Counted from the first letter of the stretch, positions 44,153-52,681 are shown. The stretch: 64,000 nt of DNA from Streptomyces collinus Tu 365 (GCF_000444875.1 NC_021985.1:1612001-1676000), one strand, 5' to 3'. The notes: generated by a model not told the origin, from the letters alone. Translations and numbers: made by a program.

Positions 44153-44836
44153 TCAGCCCAGGTCGGGGATGCGCCAGTCGATGGCCTCGTGCCCCTGCAG
44201 GGCCACCGCCTCGTTGATCCGGGTGAACGGCCGGGAGCCGAAGAACTTCTTCGCGGACAGCGGCGAGGGGTGCGCGCCCTTGACCACGACGTGCCGGCTC
44301 TCGTCGATCAGCGGGAGCTTCTTCTGCGCGTAGTTGCCCCACAGCACGAAGACCGCCGGGTCGGGCCGCGAGGCCACCGCGCGGATGACGGCGTCGGTGA
44401 ACTTCTCCCAGCCCTTGCCCTTGTGCGAGTTGGCCTCGCCCTCCCGGACGGTGAGGACCGCGTTGAGCAGCAGCACGCCCTGCCGGGCCCACGGCATCAG
44501 ATAGCCGTTGTCCGGGACGGGCAGGCCCAGCTCCTCCTTCATCTCCTTGTAGATGTTCCGCAGCGAGGGCGGCGTCCGCACGCCCGGGCGGACGGAGAAG
44601 CACAGGCCGTGGCCCTGGCCCGCGCCGTGGTACGGGTCCTGGCCCAGCACGAGGACCTTGACCTGCTCGTACGGCGTCGCGTCCAGCGCGGCGAAGACCT
44701 CCTCGCGCGGCGGGTAGACGGGGCCCTTCGCCCGCTCCTCCTCGACGAACTCGGTCAGCTCCTTGAAGTAGGGCTGCTGCAGTTCGTCACCCAGAACCCC
44801 GCGCCAGGACTCGGGCAGCATGGCGATGTCGGTCAC
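44153..44836 (-). CDS. ung: Uracil-DNA glycosylase (family 1)
   Basis: A 227-aa enzyme that removes uracil from DNA. The catalytic water-activating motif is LGQDPYHGAGQGHGL, the uracil-binding phenylalanine is in CFSV, and the leucine-loop motif is GAHPSPLSAKKFF. Length and motifs match bacterial Ung. The GTG at 44836 follows GAGGACG. It precedes nothing obvious in an operon. Confidence 0.95.
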   Translation of the reverse strand: MTDIAMLPESWRGVLGDELQQPYFKELTEFVEEERAKGPVYPPREEVFAALDATPYEQVKVLVLGQDPYHGAGQGHGLCFSVRPGVRTPPSLRNIYKEMKEELGLPVPDNGYLMPWARQGVLLLNAVLTVREGEANSHKGKGWEKFTDAVIRAVASRPDPAVFVLWGNYAQKKLPLIDESRHVVVKGAHPSPLSAKKFFGSRPFTRINEAVALQGHEAIDWRIPDLG

Positions 44837-44934
44837 GTCAACGTCCTCACGATGTGGATCAACTACGGCGTGCGGTCACTTCCAGTTCTCCGAACCTACA
44901 GGCGACCACTGACAACCGTTGCCGCGAGGCCGGA

Positions 44935-46518
44935 TCACCAGCTCGTCTTGCGGTGCAGCGCCCACATCATCATGATCGTCGACGGGTCGAGGGCCTGCTC
45001 ACCACCGGAGATGTCGTCGCTGGCCGCCACGTACTGCCGGCCCTGCCACAGCGGGATCAGCCGGGCGTCGTTCACCATGAGCTGCTGGGCCGCCTCCAGG
45101 TCCTTCACCACCTTGGCGCGGTTGCTCTGGGCGCGCGAACGGGGCAGCAGCACCGAGGTGATCTGCTTGGACGGGTAGGGCGTGCCGAGGGCGTTGTGGT
45201 CGCCGACGAACGGGGCGATGAAGTTGTCGGCGTCGGGGAAGTCCGGGAACCAGCCGCGGCCGAACACCGGGTACTCGCCCTTCTGGTAGCCGACCACGTA
45301 GGTCTTCCAGGGGCGGCTCTTGAGGGTGATGCTGAACAGGCCGGAGGCCTCCAGCTGCCGCTTCAGCTCCTGGAACATCACGCCCGTCTCGGAGCCGTAG
45401 CGGTCGGTGGTGTACCAGAACGTGAGCGGCACGCGCTGGGTGATGCCCGCGTCGGACAGGATCCGGCGGGCCTTGGCGACGCTCGGGTCGCCGAAGTCGT
45501 CGAAGAACGACGTGGTGTGCGCGGTCAGACCCTTGGGGACCATGGAGTAGAGCGGGTCCACGGTGTCCTTGTAGACCTTGTGCGCGATCGCTCCGCGGTC
45601 GACGACCTGGGCGACGGCCTTGCGGACGGCGGGCTGCTTGGCCCAGGAGTCCTTCGGGTTGAACACCAGGTAGCTGATGTCGGTGCCCGCGCCGTCGAAG
45701 AGCTGGAGGTCCGAATTGCCCTGTCGCTGGAGATCGATGATGTCGTCGGCGGCCAGACCTCGGTAGGTGACGTCGATCTGCTTGTCGCGCAGCGCCTTGA
45801 CCATGCTGGACGAGTCGTGGAAGTAGCGGATCGTCACCGCGTCGTTCTGCCGGTCGGCGAAGCCGCGGTACCGGTCGTTGCGGACCAGGACGGCCTGCTT
45901 CTCCTCCTCGTAGGACTCCAGCTTGTAGGGCCCGGAACCGAAGACCGTGCCGTCCTTGCGCAGGGAGTCGGAGGGGTAGTCGTCGGGGTCGACGATCGAC
46001 ATGGCCGGAGTGGCCAGCACGAACGGGAAGGTGGCGTCGGACTGGTTGAGGTGGAAGACCACCTCGAGGTCGCCGACCGCCTCGACCTTGTCCAGGCTGC
46101 CGAGGAGTCCCGCGGGGCCGCCGGGCGCGTTGATGGTGCGGATGCGGTCGATGGAGTGCTGGACGGCCTGGGCGTTCAGCGCGTCGCCGTCGGCGAACTT
46201 CATGCCCGCGCGCAGCTTGCAGCGGTAGGTGCGGCTGGCGTTGTCGGTGAACGAGCAGCTCTCGGCCGCGTCCGGCTGCGGGGTGGTGGCACCGTTCGGG
46301 TAGGCGAGGAGCGTCTGGAAGATGTTCCGGTACAGCTCCCAGGACCCGTCCCAGGCCCCGGCCGGGTCCAGCGTGCTCGGCGCGCTGGTGGTTCCCACGA
46401 CGATCGGGCCTTTGCTGTTGGGATCGCCGTTGGACAGCAGACTGCAGCCGGCCACCAGGGATATGGACGCGATCGCCGCGACTCTCCGCAGGAATCGGTT
46501 CCGGTTGAACACGCGCAC
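44935..46518 (-). CDS. ABC-transporter substrate-binding lipoprotein (OppA/DppA family 5)
   Basis: A 527-aa extracytoplasmic binding lipoprotein. The signal peptide ends in the lipobox LVAGCS (Cys25). The family-5 core is clear: IVVGTTSAPSTLDPAGAWDG, then GMKFADGDALNAQAVQHSI and GSGPYKLESYE. Ligands are usually peptides, but nickel, sugars and others occur. No permease or ATPase genes adjoin it, so it is an orphan component. The GTG start follows GAGGAGC. An opposite-strand hairpin lies beyond its promoter region. Confidence 0.88.
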   Translation of the reverse strand: MRVFNRNRFLRRVAAIASISLVAGCSLLSNGDPNSKGPIVVGTTSAPSTLDPAGAWDGSWELYRNIFQTLLAYPNGATTPQPDAAESCSFTDNASRTYRCKLRAGMKFADGDALNAQAVQHSIDRIRTINAPGGPAGLLGSLDKVEAVGDLEVVFHLNQSDATFPFVLATPAMSIVDPDDYPSDSLRKDGTVFGSGPYKLESYEEEKQAVLVRNDRYRGFADRQNDAVTIRYFHDSSSMVKALRDKQIDVTYRGLAADDIIDLQRQGNSDLQLFDGAGTDISYLVFNPKDSWAKQPAVRKAVAQVVDRGAIAHKVYKDTVDPLYSMVPKGLTAHTTSFFDDFGDPSVAKARRILSDAGITQRVPLTFWYTTDRYGSETGVMFQELKRQLEASGLFSITLKSRPWKTYVVGYQKGEYPVFGRGWFPDFPDADNFIAPFVGDHNALGTPYPSKQITSVLLPRSRAQSNRAKVVKDLEAAQQLMVNDARLIPLWQGRQYVAASDDISGGEQALDPSTIMMMWALHRKTSW

Positions 46519-46656
46519 GCTCCTCGATCTGCCATACCAAGGGTCGGCAGACCATACCGCAGCGTCTGGCTCCCCGAACCTCCTCCGGAACAGGACTTCT
46601 TGATCGATTGAACTATGACTACGTTGTCATTCCACCGAGCGCTCCCTGAGGCGCGT

Positions 46657-46691
46657 TTCGGGCGCCGTTCCGCTGGGAAACGGCGCCCGAA
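46657..46691. terminator. Perfect 13-bp hairpin terminator
   Basis: TTCGGGCGCCGTT (46657-46669) and AACGGCGCCCGAA (46679-46691) enclose a 9-base loop, 22 bases downstream of the short-chain reductase stop on the minus strand. Confidence 0.88.
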
Positions 46692-46712
46692 CGAGACGTA
46701 CGGACAGGGCGG

Positions 46713-47474
46713 TCAGCCCACGCCGGCGTTGAGGAAGAGACCGCCGTCCACGACGAGCGTCTGCCCCGTGACCCAGTCGGACTGGGTGGAGGTGAGGAAC
46801 GCGGCCGCGCCGCCGATGTCGGCGGGCACGCCGAGCCGGCCCAGCGGGTAGGAGGCGGCGGCCTCCGTCTCGCGGCCCTCGTACAGCGCCTGGGCGAACT
46901 TGGTCTTCACCACGGCCGGGGCGATGGCGTTGACCCGCACCTTCGGCGCGAACTCGTGCGCCAGCTGCTGGGTCAGGTTGATCATCGCGGCCTTGCTGAC
47001 GCCGTAGGCGCCGATGAACGGCGAGGGCGCGAGACCCGCGATCGAGGCGATGTTGACGATCGCGCCGCCGTTGTCCTTCTGCCAGGCGTGCCAGGTCTTC
47101 TGGGCGAGGCCGAGCGCCGAGACGACGTTGGTCTCGAAGACCTTGCGGGCGACGTCCAGGTCGAGGTCGGCGATGGGCCCGAAGACCGGGTTGGTCCCCG
47201 CGTTGTTGACGAGGAAGTCGAGCCGGCCGAAGGCATCCATGGTGCACCCGACGGCCTCGCTCTGGTGGGCGAGGTCGTGGGCCTTGCCGGCGACGCCGAT
47301 GACGCGGTCCGCGCCGAGGCGTTCGACGGCCTCCTTCAGCGCGTCCTCGTTGCGGCCGGTGATGCACACGCGGTCGCCGCGGGCGACCAGCGCCTCGGCG
47401 ACGCCGTAGCCGATGCCGCGGCTGGCGCCCGTGACGAGGGCGACCTTGCCGGACGGCTCCGGAAGTTCAGTCAT
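46713..47474 (-). CDS. Short-chain dehydrogenase/reductase (second of a pair)
   Basis: A 253-aa classical SDR: TGASRGIGYG cofactor motif, NNAGTNPVFG, catalytic Ser in NIASIAG and Tyr/Lys in YGVSKAAM, and the C-terminal VVDGGLFLNAG. Probably reduces a 3-oxoacyl or related carbonyl compound. It lies 54 bp after another FabG-type gene on the same strand and likely forms an operon with it. A spacer of tandem GGAGAACRC units precedes its ATG. A strong terminator follows. Confidence 0.88.
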   Translation of the reverse strand: MTELPEPSGKVALVTGASRGIGYGVAEALVARGDRVCITGRNEDALKEAVERLGADRVIGVAGKAHDLAHQSEAVGCTMDAFGRLDFLVNNAGTNPVFGPIADLDLDVARKVFETNVVSALGLAQKTWHAWQKDNGGAIVNIASIAGLAPSPFIGAYGVSKAAMINLTQQLAHEFAPKVRVNAIAPAVVKTKFAQALYEGRETEAAASYPLGRLGVPADIGGAAAFLTSTQSDWVTGQTLVVDGGLFLNAGVG

Positions 47475-47475
47475 G

Positions 47476-47520
47476 TCCGTGTTCTCCGCGTTCTCCGTGT
47501 TCTCCGCGTTCTCGGGGTTC
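47476..47520 (-). repeat. 9-bp tandem repeat of ribosome-site-like units
   Basis: Five 9-bp units in the spacer between two SDR genes read, on the transcribed strand, GAACGCGGA / GAACACGGA, so GGAGAA recurs every 9 bases up to the ATG at 47474. Only the last copies are at useful distance. Confidence 0.75.
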
Positions 47521-47528
47521 CCGAGGAC

Positions 47529-48290
47529 CTAGTTCAGCGGTCCGCCGGCGACGTACAGCACCTGGCCGGAGACGAAGCCGGCCGCCTCACCGGTGAAGAA
47601 CGCGATGGCGTTGGCGATGTCCTCGGGCTCGCCGACGCGCTGCACCGGGATCTGGGTGGCGGCGGCCGCCTTGAAGTCGTCGAAGCCCATGCCGACGCGG
47701 TCGGCGGTGGCCTTGGTCATCTCGGTGGCGATGAAGCCCGGGGCGACCGCGTTGGCGGTGATGCCGAACTTGCCCAGCTCGATCGCGAGGGTCTTGGTGA
47801 AGCCCTGCAGACCGGCCTTGGCGGCGGAGTAGTTGGCCTGGCCGCGGTTGCCGAGCGCCGAGGAGGAGGAGAGGTTGACGACCCGGCCGAAGCCCGCGTC
47901 GACCATGTGCTTCTGCACGGCCTTGGTCATCAGGAAGGAGCCGCGCAGGTGCACGTTCAGGACGGTGTCCCAGTCGGAGACGCTCATCTTGAACAGCAGG
48001 TTGTCGCGGAGCACGCCCGCGTTGTTGACCAGGATCGTCGGGGCGCCCAGCTCCGCCACGATCCGGGCCACGGCCGCCTCGACCTGCGCCTCGTCGGAGA
48101 CGTCCGCGCCGACCGCGATCGCCTTGCCGCCGGCCGCCGTGATCTGCTCCACGGTGTCCTTGCAGGCGGCCTCGTCCAGGTCGATCACGGCGACCGCGCG
48201 GCCCTCGGCGGCCAGCCGTACGGCAGTGGCGGCGCCGATGCCGCGCGCCCCACCGGTGACTACCGCGACCCGCTGTTCAGTGGTGGACAT
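47529..48290 (-). CDS. fabG: 3-oxoacyl-ACP reductase-like short-chain dehydrogenase
   Basis: A 253-aa SDR of FabG type: TGGARGIGAA, NNAGVLRDNLLFKM, catalytic SSSSALGNRGQANYSAAKAG with Ser/Tyr/Lys, and VSGQVLYVAGG at the end. It would reduce 3-oxoacyl thioesters with NADPH. GGAG lies 9 bases before the ATG. Upstream is a dyad AGCGACCGCT overlapping the likely promoter. It lies first in a two-gene operon with the following SDR. A specialised role in fatty-acid or polyketide catabolism is as likely as primary biosynthesis. Confidence 0.88.
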   Translation of the reverse strand: MSTTEQRVAVVTGGARGIGAATAVRLAAEGRAVAVIDLDEAACKDTVEQITAAGGKAIAVGADVSDEAQVEAAVARIVAELGAPTILVNNAGVLRDNLLFKMSVSDWDTVLNVHLRGSFLMTKAVQKHMVDAGFGRVVNLSSSSALGNRGQANYSAAKAGLQGFTKTLAIELGKFGITANAVAPGFIATEMTKATADRVGMGFDDFKAAAATQIPVQRVGEPEDIANAIAFFTGEAAGFVSGQVLYVAGGPLN

Positions 48291-48376
48291 GTGCTGCTTC
48301 TCCTCGCCCTTGAGAGAACCTGTCTGGCCCTCTTCGTGCGGACCCGTGCGGTCCTTCGAGAGAACCCGTCATGCGG

Positions 48377-48392
48377 TGAGCGACCGCTTAGT
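48377..48392. promoter_or_regulatory. Palindrome upstream of the fabG-type operon
   Basis: AGCGACCGCT at 48379-48388 has perfect AGCG/CGCT arms, extended by TG..TA flanks, and overlaps TACTAA on the minus strand, a possible -10. Candidate repressor site; no adjacent regulator gene. Confidence 0.4.
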
Positions 48393-48462
48393 ACCTTCCG
48401 CACCCGTGACGCTAGAGACCCTGGCACCCGGTGTCAACGGGACACCGGGGCGGTGTGATCCA

Positions 48463-48912
48463 TTACCTCACCAGGAGGTCCAGCAGACGCTCGGTCTCGG
48501 CCACCGGATCGGCGGTCAGACCCGTGTGCACCGGACCGGGCTGCACGATCGTGGAGCGCGGCGCGATCAGCCAGCGGAACCGGCGCCCCGCGTCGTCGTG
48601 GGCCGCCTGGCCGGCACCCTCCCCGCCCGCGCAGACGCGCTCCACGGCACCGAGCGCGGCCCGTACCCCGGCCACGTCGGCGCCCGGGTCGAGGGCCAGC
48701 AGCCGGGCCTCGTCCAGATGGGTGCGGGCGCCGACGTACGCCCGGGCGCGGCAGTACAGGAGCACGCCCGCGTTGACGCACTCGCCGCGCTCGATCCGGG
48801 GGACGACCCGCAGCAGCGCGTACTCGAACACGTCCCGGTCGCCGCCCTGGCCCGGCCGGGTGATGTGGCGCTCGGTCACATGACCGGCCATGTGGATGTG
48901 GCGCTCGCTCAC
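48463..48912 (-). CDS. DUF3037 protein, partner of the HipA-like kinase
   Basis: A 149-aa protein with the DUF3037 signature FEYALLRVVPRIERGECVNAG and LLYCRARAYVGAR. Biochemical role unknown. Its GTG overlaps the stop of the HipA-like gene (GTGA) and follows GAGGAGG, showing strict coupling. The N-terminal extension contains a duplicated ERHIT/ERHIH element, from a DNA repeat around 48845-48912. In actinomycetes these two genes often travel together, so the protein probably modulates the kinase or is its substrate. Confidence 0.82.
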   Translation of the reverse strand: MSERHIHMAGHVTERHITRPGQGGDRDVFEYALLRVVPRIERGECVNAGVLLYCRARAYVGARTHLDEARLLALDPGADVAGVRAALGAVERVCAGGEGAGQAAHDDAGRRFRWLIAPRSTIVQPGPVHTGLTADPVAETERLLDLLVR

Positions 48913-49673
48913 TTTCCCTCCTCGATACCGGTGATGCGCTCGGCGATGACGGCCGCGCGGGCCAGCAGGGGCCGGGCGTAGGCCCGGCGCAGGTCGTCCG
49001 GGGTGTCGAAGCCGGGCTCCCCGGCGAGCCAGACGTCGGGGATCTCGGCGGTGACCTCGGCCAGCAGGTCCTCGGTGACCAGCGGCGCCAGTTCGGCCGC
49101 CGCGGCGGCGATGTCCGGGCCGAACCGGGCGAGGGCGTGGTCGGAGGCGTCGTAGGGGCGGTCCGCCGAGGCTTGTGCGGAGGGCCAGTTGTGCTGCCAG
49201 ATCATCGTGGCGCCGTGGTCGATGAGCCACAGCTCACCGCGGTGCACCAGGAGGTTGGGGTTGCGCCAGGAGCGGTCCACGTTGTTGATCATCGCGTCGA
49301 ACCAGACGATCCTGCCGGCCTCCGCCGGGCTCACCGGGAAGGCGAGCGGGTCGTAGCCGAGGGCGCCGGAGAGGAAGTCCATGCCGAGGTTGGTGCCGTC
49401 GCTGGACCTCAACAGATCCTGCACCTGCTGCTCGGGCTCGCCGAGGCCGAGCACGGAGTGCAGGTGAAGGGTGACCAGGCGGGGCATCCGGAAGCCCAGC
49501 CTGCGGGCGAGTTCGCCGCACACGACCTCGGCGACCAGCGTCTTGCGGCCCTGTCCCGCGCCGGTGAACTTCATGACGTACGTCCCGAAGTCGTCGGCCT
49601 CGACGAGCCCCGGCATCGAGCCGCCCTCACGCAGGGGTGTGATGTAACGGGTCGCAGTGACTTCCTTGAGCAT
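48909..49673 (-). CDS. HipA-family kinase-like protein
   Basis: A 254-aa protein resembling the catalytic half of HipA kinases. VMKFTGAGQGRKTLVAEVV holds a probable ATP-binding lysine and FDAMINNVDRSWRNPNLLV the catalytic Asp/Asn loop. LWLIDHGATMIWQHNW holds the metal-binding Asp. HipA toxins phosphorylate glutamyl-tRNA synthetase, but this short branch has no HipB gene beside it; its partner here is a DUF3037 protein. The ATG at 49673 follows TAACCT by 6 bases (leaderless). Confidence 0.8.
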   Translation of the reverse strand: MLKEVTATRYITPLREGGSMPGLVEADDFGTYVMKFTGAGQGRKTLVAEVVCGELARRLGFRMPRLVTLHLHSVLGLGEPEQQVQDLLRSSDGTNLGMDFLSGALGYDPLAFPVSPAEAGRIVWFDAMINNVDRSWRNPNLLVHRGELWLIDHGATMIWQHNWPSAQASADRPYDASDHALARFGPDIAAAAAELAPLVTEDLLAEVTAEIPDVWLAGEPGFDTPDDLRRAYARPLLARAAVIAERITGIEEGK

Positions 49674-49798
49674 CGCCCCAGGTTACTTCGGCCGTCCGTG
49701 CGGGGACGGCAAGGATCTGGTCGCCCTCTGAACGGGTGCCGCCCGGGGGCCGTACCCCTGGACGGATCGGGAACAGCTCCGCGGAAGGGAACGCCCAC

Positions 49799-50299
49799 AT
49801 GACCAGCGCCTCGCACACGCCCGAATCAGGACCGGCCCGCCGTACCGTCGTGGCGGCGGCCGGAGCGGCCGGGCTCGCCGCCGCGCTGACCGCCTGCGGT
49901 GCGGGTGACGACTCGTCGGACTCGGGGAACACCGGGAACACGGGTGGCTCCGGGAACACAGGTGGCTCCAGGAGCACGGGGAGCGCCGGAGCCGGCTCCG
50001 GCTCGGCCGCCGGCACCGCCCTGGCCAAGACCTCGGACATCCCCGAAGGGGGCGGCAAGGTCTTCGAGGCCAAGGGCGTGGTCGTCACCCAGCCGGCGGC
50101 GGGCACCTACAAGGCGTTCTCATCGAAGTGCACCCACCGCGGCTGCACGGTGGGCAGCGTCGCGGACGGCGTCATCGTCTGCCCGTGTCACAACAGCCAC
50201 TTCTCCGCCGAGGACGGCAGCGTGAAGAAGGGACCGGCCACGCAGCCGCTGGCCGCCGCGAAGATCACCGTCTCCGGCGACGAGATCAAGCTGGCCTGA
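49799..50299 (+). CDS. Secreted Rieske [2Fe-2S] protein
   Basis: A 166-aa protein. An ARRT signal with a hydrophobic stretch ending in LTAC suggests Tat-dependent export and a lipid-modified cysteine. A Gly/Ser/Thr-rich spacer with NTGG repeats follows. The C-terminal Rieske domain has both cluster ligand pairs, CTHRGC and CPCHNSHF. It is likely an extracytoplasmic electron carrier. Its redox partner is not encoded nearby. GGAAGGGA precedes the ATG at 49799. Confidence 0.88.
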   Translation: MTSASHTPESGPARRTVVAAAGAAGLAAALTACGAGDDSSDSGNTGNTGGSGNTGGSRSTGSAGAGSGSAAGTALAKTSDIPEGGGKVFEAKGVVVTQPAAGTYKAFSSKCTHRGCTVGSVADGVIVCPCHNSHFSAEDGSVKKGPATQPLAAAKITVSGDEIKLA

Positions 50300-50322
50300 C
50301 CCGGGTCACGGTGCGGGCCGCC

Positions 50323-50967
50323 TCACGCCCGGCGGCCCGGCCGGCCGAGGCAGCCGAGCACCCGGTCGGTGGTCGTGATCGTGGCGACCAGGGCGAGGGT
50401 GTTGCGGATCATCGCGGGCGTGTAGTCGGCGGGCACGCCGGCGACCGCGTCGGCCGGGACGACGGCGGTGTAGCCGCGGTTGACCGCGTCGAACACCGCG
50501 TTGGGTATGGCCACGTTGGCCGAGACACCGGTGACGACCAGGGTGCGGCAGCCGAGGTTGCGCAGCAGGGCGTCGACCTCGGTGCCCTGGATCGGGGACA
50601 GCCCGTGCAGCCGCCGTACGACGAGGTCCTCCTCGGCGACCTCGATCGGCGGCGCCACGCGCACCGCGGTGGTCCCGGTCAGCTGCTGGACGGGGAGCCG
50701 TTCGGCGGCCCGGAACAGGCGGGCGTTGCGGCTGGCGCCGCGGCCGTCGGGGCGGCGCTCGGCCAGGGCGTGGATCACCTGCACCCCGCCGGCGTGCGCG
50801 GCCGCGACCAGCCGGGCCACGTTGCGCAGGGCTCCGGAGGAGCGGGCCTCGCGGGCGAGTTCGGGCAGCGCGCCGTCCGGGCCGACCACGCCGCGCTGGC
50901 ACTCCACGGTCAGCAGCACGGTCCCCGTGGGGTCGAGCAGCGCGCGCAGCTCTTCGTCCGACGGCAT
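50323..50967 (-). CDS. Isochorismatase-family protein lacking the catalytic cysteine
   Basis: A 214-aa protein with the isochorismatase/cysteine-hydrolase fold: LLTVECQRGVVGPDGALPEL and the C-terminal VVTGVSANVAIPNAVFDAVN. In active cysteine hydrolases the first position is Asp and the last motif carries Cys; here they are Glu and Ala. It may be a non-enzymatic or altered member; homologues with the same change seem common in actinomycetes. GGGAGG precedes the ATG. Convergent with the Rieske gene. Confidence 0.78.
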   Translation of the reverse strand: MPSDEELRALLDPTGTVLLTVECQRGVVGPDGALPELAREARSSGALRNVARLVAAAHAGGVQVIHALAERRPDGRGASRNARLFRAAERLPVQQLTGTTAVRVAPPIEVAEEDLVVRRLHGLSPIQGTEVDALLRNLGCRTLVVTGVSANVAIPNAVFDAVNRGYTAVVPADAVAGVPADYTPAMIRNTLALVATITTTDRVLGCLGRPGRRA

Positions 50968-51126
50968 GGCGCCTCCCGTCGCGGGGGTGCGGGGGTGCGG
51001 GGGCGGTGAGACTATCCGGATCGAGGCGCGAGGGGAAGCCGACCCATTCCTTTTTCTGACGTGATGTCAGAGGATCACCGCAGGACGGACGTTCTCTGGC
51101 ACGACGTGGGAGAAAGAGGGGGCCGT

Positions 51127-51597
51127 ATGACTGTCACGGAGCAGCGCCGGGGCCGGAAGATCATGATGACGCCCGGCGAGCTGGACGAATTCCTGACGAC
51201 CCAGCGCACCTGCCGGGTCGCGACCGTCTCGGCGGACGGCGCGCCGCACGTGAGCGCGCTGTGGTTCGCCTGGGACGGCAGCTCGCTGTGGCTGTACTCG
51301 GTGGTGCGCAGCAGGCGCTGGGCCCAGCTCACCCGTGATCGCCGGGTGGCGGTCGTGGTGGACTCGGGCGAGGAGTACGACCAGCTGCGCGGGGTCGAGC
51401 TGTCCGGGCGGGTGGAGTTCGTGGGCGAGGTGCCGCGGACCGGTGAGCTGTGCGCCGAACTGGACACGGCGGAGACGCTGTTCGCCCGCAAGAACTTCGG
51501 CCTGGACGAGATGCCGCACGACGGCCGGCACGCCTGGGCCCGGCTGACCCCGGAGAAGATCGTCTCCTGGGACTTCCGCAAGCTGGGCGCGTCCTAG
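51127..51597 (+). CDS. Pyridoxamine-5'-phosphate-oxidase-family FMN/F420-binding protein
   Basis: A 156-aa split-barrel protein. CRVATVSADGAPHVSALWFA, LWLYSVVRSRRWAQL and WARLTPEKIVSWDF are family landmarks. Members bind FMN, F420 or haem; streptomycete homologues of this size are often F420-dependent reductases. AGAGGGGG precedes the ATG at 51127. Single gene between divergent and convergent neighbours. Cofactor and substrate are not determinable. Confidence 0.83.
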   Translation: MTVTEQRRGRKIMMTPGELDEFLTTQRTCRVATVSADGAPHVSALWFAWDGSSLWLYSVVRSRRWAQLTRDRRVAVVVDSGEEYDQLRGVELSGRVEFVGEVPRTGELCAELDTAETLFARKNFGLDEMPHDGRHAWARLTPEKIVSWDFRKLGAS

Positions 51598-51689
51598 GGC
51601 ACACCTCCCGGGGGCGCCGTGCAGACGCACCTCGCCGGGCCGCCGTCGAGGGCACGCCTCCCGGGGCACGCTTCCCGGCGCTCCGGGCC

Positions 51690-52607
51690 CTAGCCCAGTC
51701 GCCGGGCCGCCGTACGCTGGGCCGCCGTGCGCAGGGCCTCGACCGCCGCGCGGATCGAGGGGCGGCGGTCGGCGTCGGCCCGCCAGACGACGTAGACGTG
51801 CCGGCGTACGCGCTGGGCGAGCGGGACCAGCACGATGCCGTCCGGCACCGGGTGCCGGCCGAGCAGGGGTGCGATGCACACGCCGAGCCCGGCGGCGACG
51901 AGGCCGAGCTGGGTGTGGGTCTCGCCCGCGCGGTGGCCGACGAGGGGTTCGATGCCCTTCGAGCGCAGGGTGAACATCAGCCACTCGTGGCAGAACTCGC
52001 CCTCACCCCAGGTGATCCACTCGTCCTCGGCGAACTCGGCGAGGTCCACCTCCTCCCGGTCCGCGAGCCGGTGCCCTGCGGGTATGGCGACGTCGGCCGG
52101 GTCGTCCAGCAGGGGAGCCTTGACCAGGCCGTCGGGCACGGGCATCGGCTTGTTGTACCAGTCGAGGACGACCGCGAGGTCGAGGTCGCCGCGCACGACG
52201 CCGGCGACCCCCTGCTCGGGCTCCAGTTCGCTGGAGCGCACCCGTAGCCCGGGGTGCCGCCCGCGCAGTTCGGCGAGCGCGGCCGGGAACAGGCCCCGGG
52301 CGGCCGTCGGGAACGCCGAGAGGCGCAGTTCGCCGACGACCTGGCCGCGGTGCGCCTCCAGGTCGGACTGGGCGAGCTCCACCTGCGACAGGATGCGGGC
52401 CGCGTGCTCGGACAGCAGCCGTCCCGCGTCGGTGAGCCGTACGCCCCGCCCGTTCTTGGCGAGGAGCCGCTGGCCGACCTCGCGCTCCAGCTTGCCGAGC
52501 TGCTGGGAGACCGCGGACGTCGTGACGTGCAGGGCGTCGGCGGCGGCGCTGACCGAGCCGTGCCGGGCGAGGGCGTCGAGGGTGCGCAGGCGCTCCAGGT
52601 TCAACAT
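51690..52607 (-). CDS. LysR-family regulator
   Basis: A 305-aa regulator. The winged-helix N-terminus LRTLDALARHGSVSAAADAL and SAVSQQLGKLEREVGQRLL is typical; the effector domain starts near residue 90. The ATG at 52607 lies 7 bases after TAGAAT (leaderless). It is divergent from an EamA exporter that it probably regulates, over a 74-bp region with two CTAAGAGGT copies, one of which overlaps its own -10. The ligand is probably the transported metabolite. Confidence 0.92.
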   Translation of the reverse strand: MLNLERLRTLDALARHGSVSAAADALHVTTSAVSQQLGKLEREVGQRLLAKNGRGVRLTDAGRLLSEHAARILSQVELAQSDLEAHRGQVVGELRLSAFPTAARGLFPAALAELRGRHPGLRVRSSELEPEQGVAGVVRGDLDLAVVLDWYNKPMPVPDGLVKAPLLDDPADVAIPAGHRLADREEVDLAEFAEDEWITWGEGEFCHEWLMFTLRSKGIEPLVGHRAGETHTQLGLVAAGLGVCIAPLLGRHPVPDGIVLVPLAQRVRRHVYVVWRADADRRPSIRAAVEALRTAAQRTAARRLG

Positions 52608-52613
52608 GTAAGT

Positions 52614-52659
52614 GATTCTAAGAGGTATCCGGTGCAAGATTTCGATTGTGCTAAGAGGT
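52614..52659. promoter_or_regulatory. LysR/EamA divergent regulatory region with direct repeats
   Basis: CTAAGAGGT occurs at 52618-52626 and 52651-52659, 33 bp apart. The first overlaps the TAGAAT -10 (minus strand, 52614-52619) of the LysR gene. GCAA and TTGTGC between them give partial dyad symmetry. Confidence 0.55.
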
Positions 52660-52681
52660 TGCCTCCAGCATCGTAAAGAGC

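Noticed and set aside
44935..46518. Complete peptide ABC transporter operon
   Set aside because: Only the binding protein is present; neighbours are ung and SDR genes.
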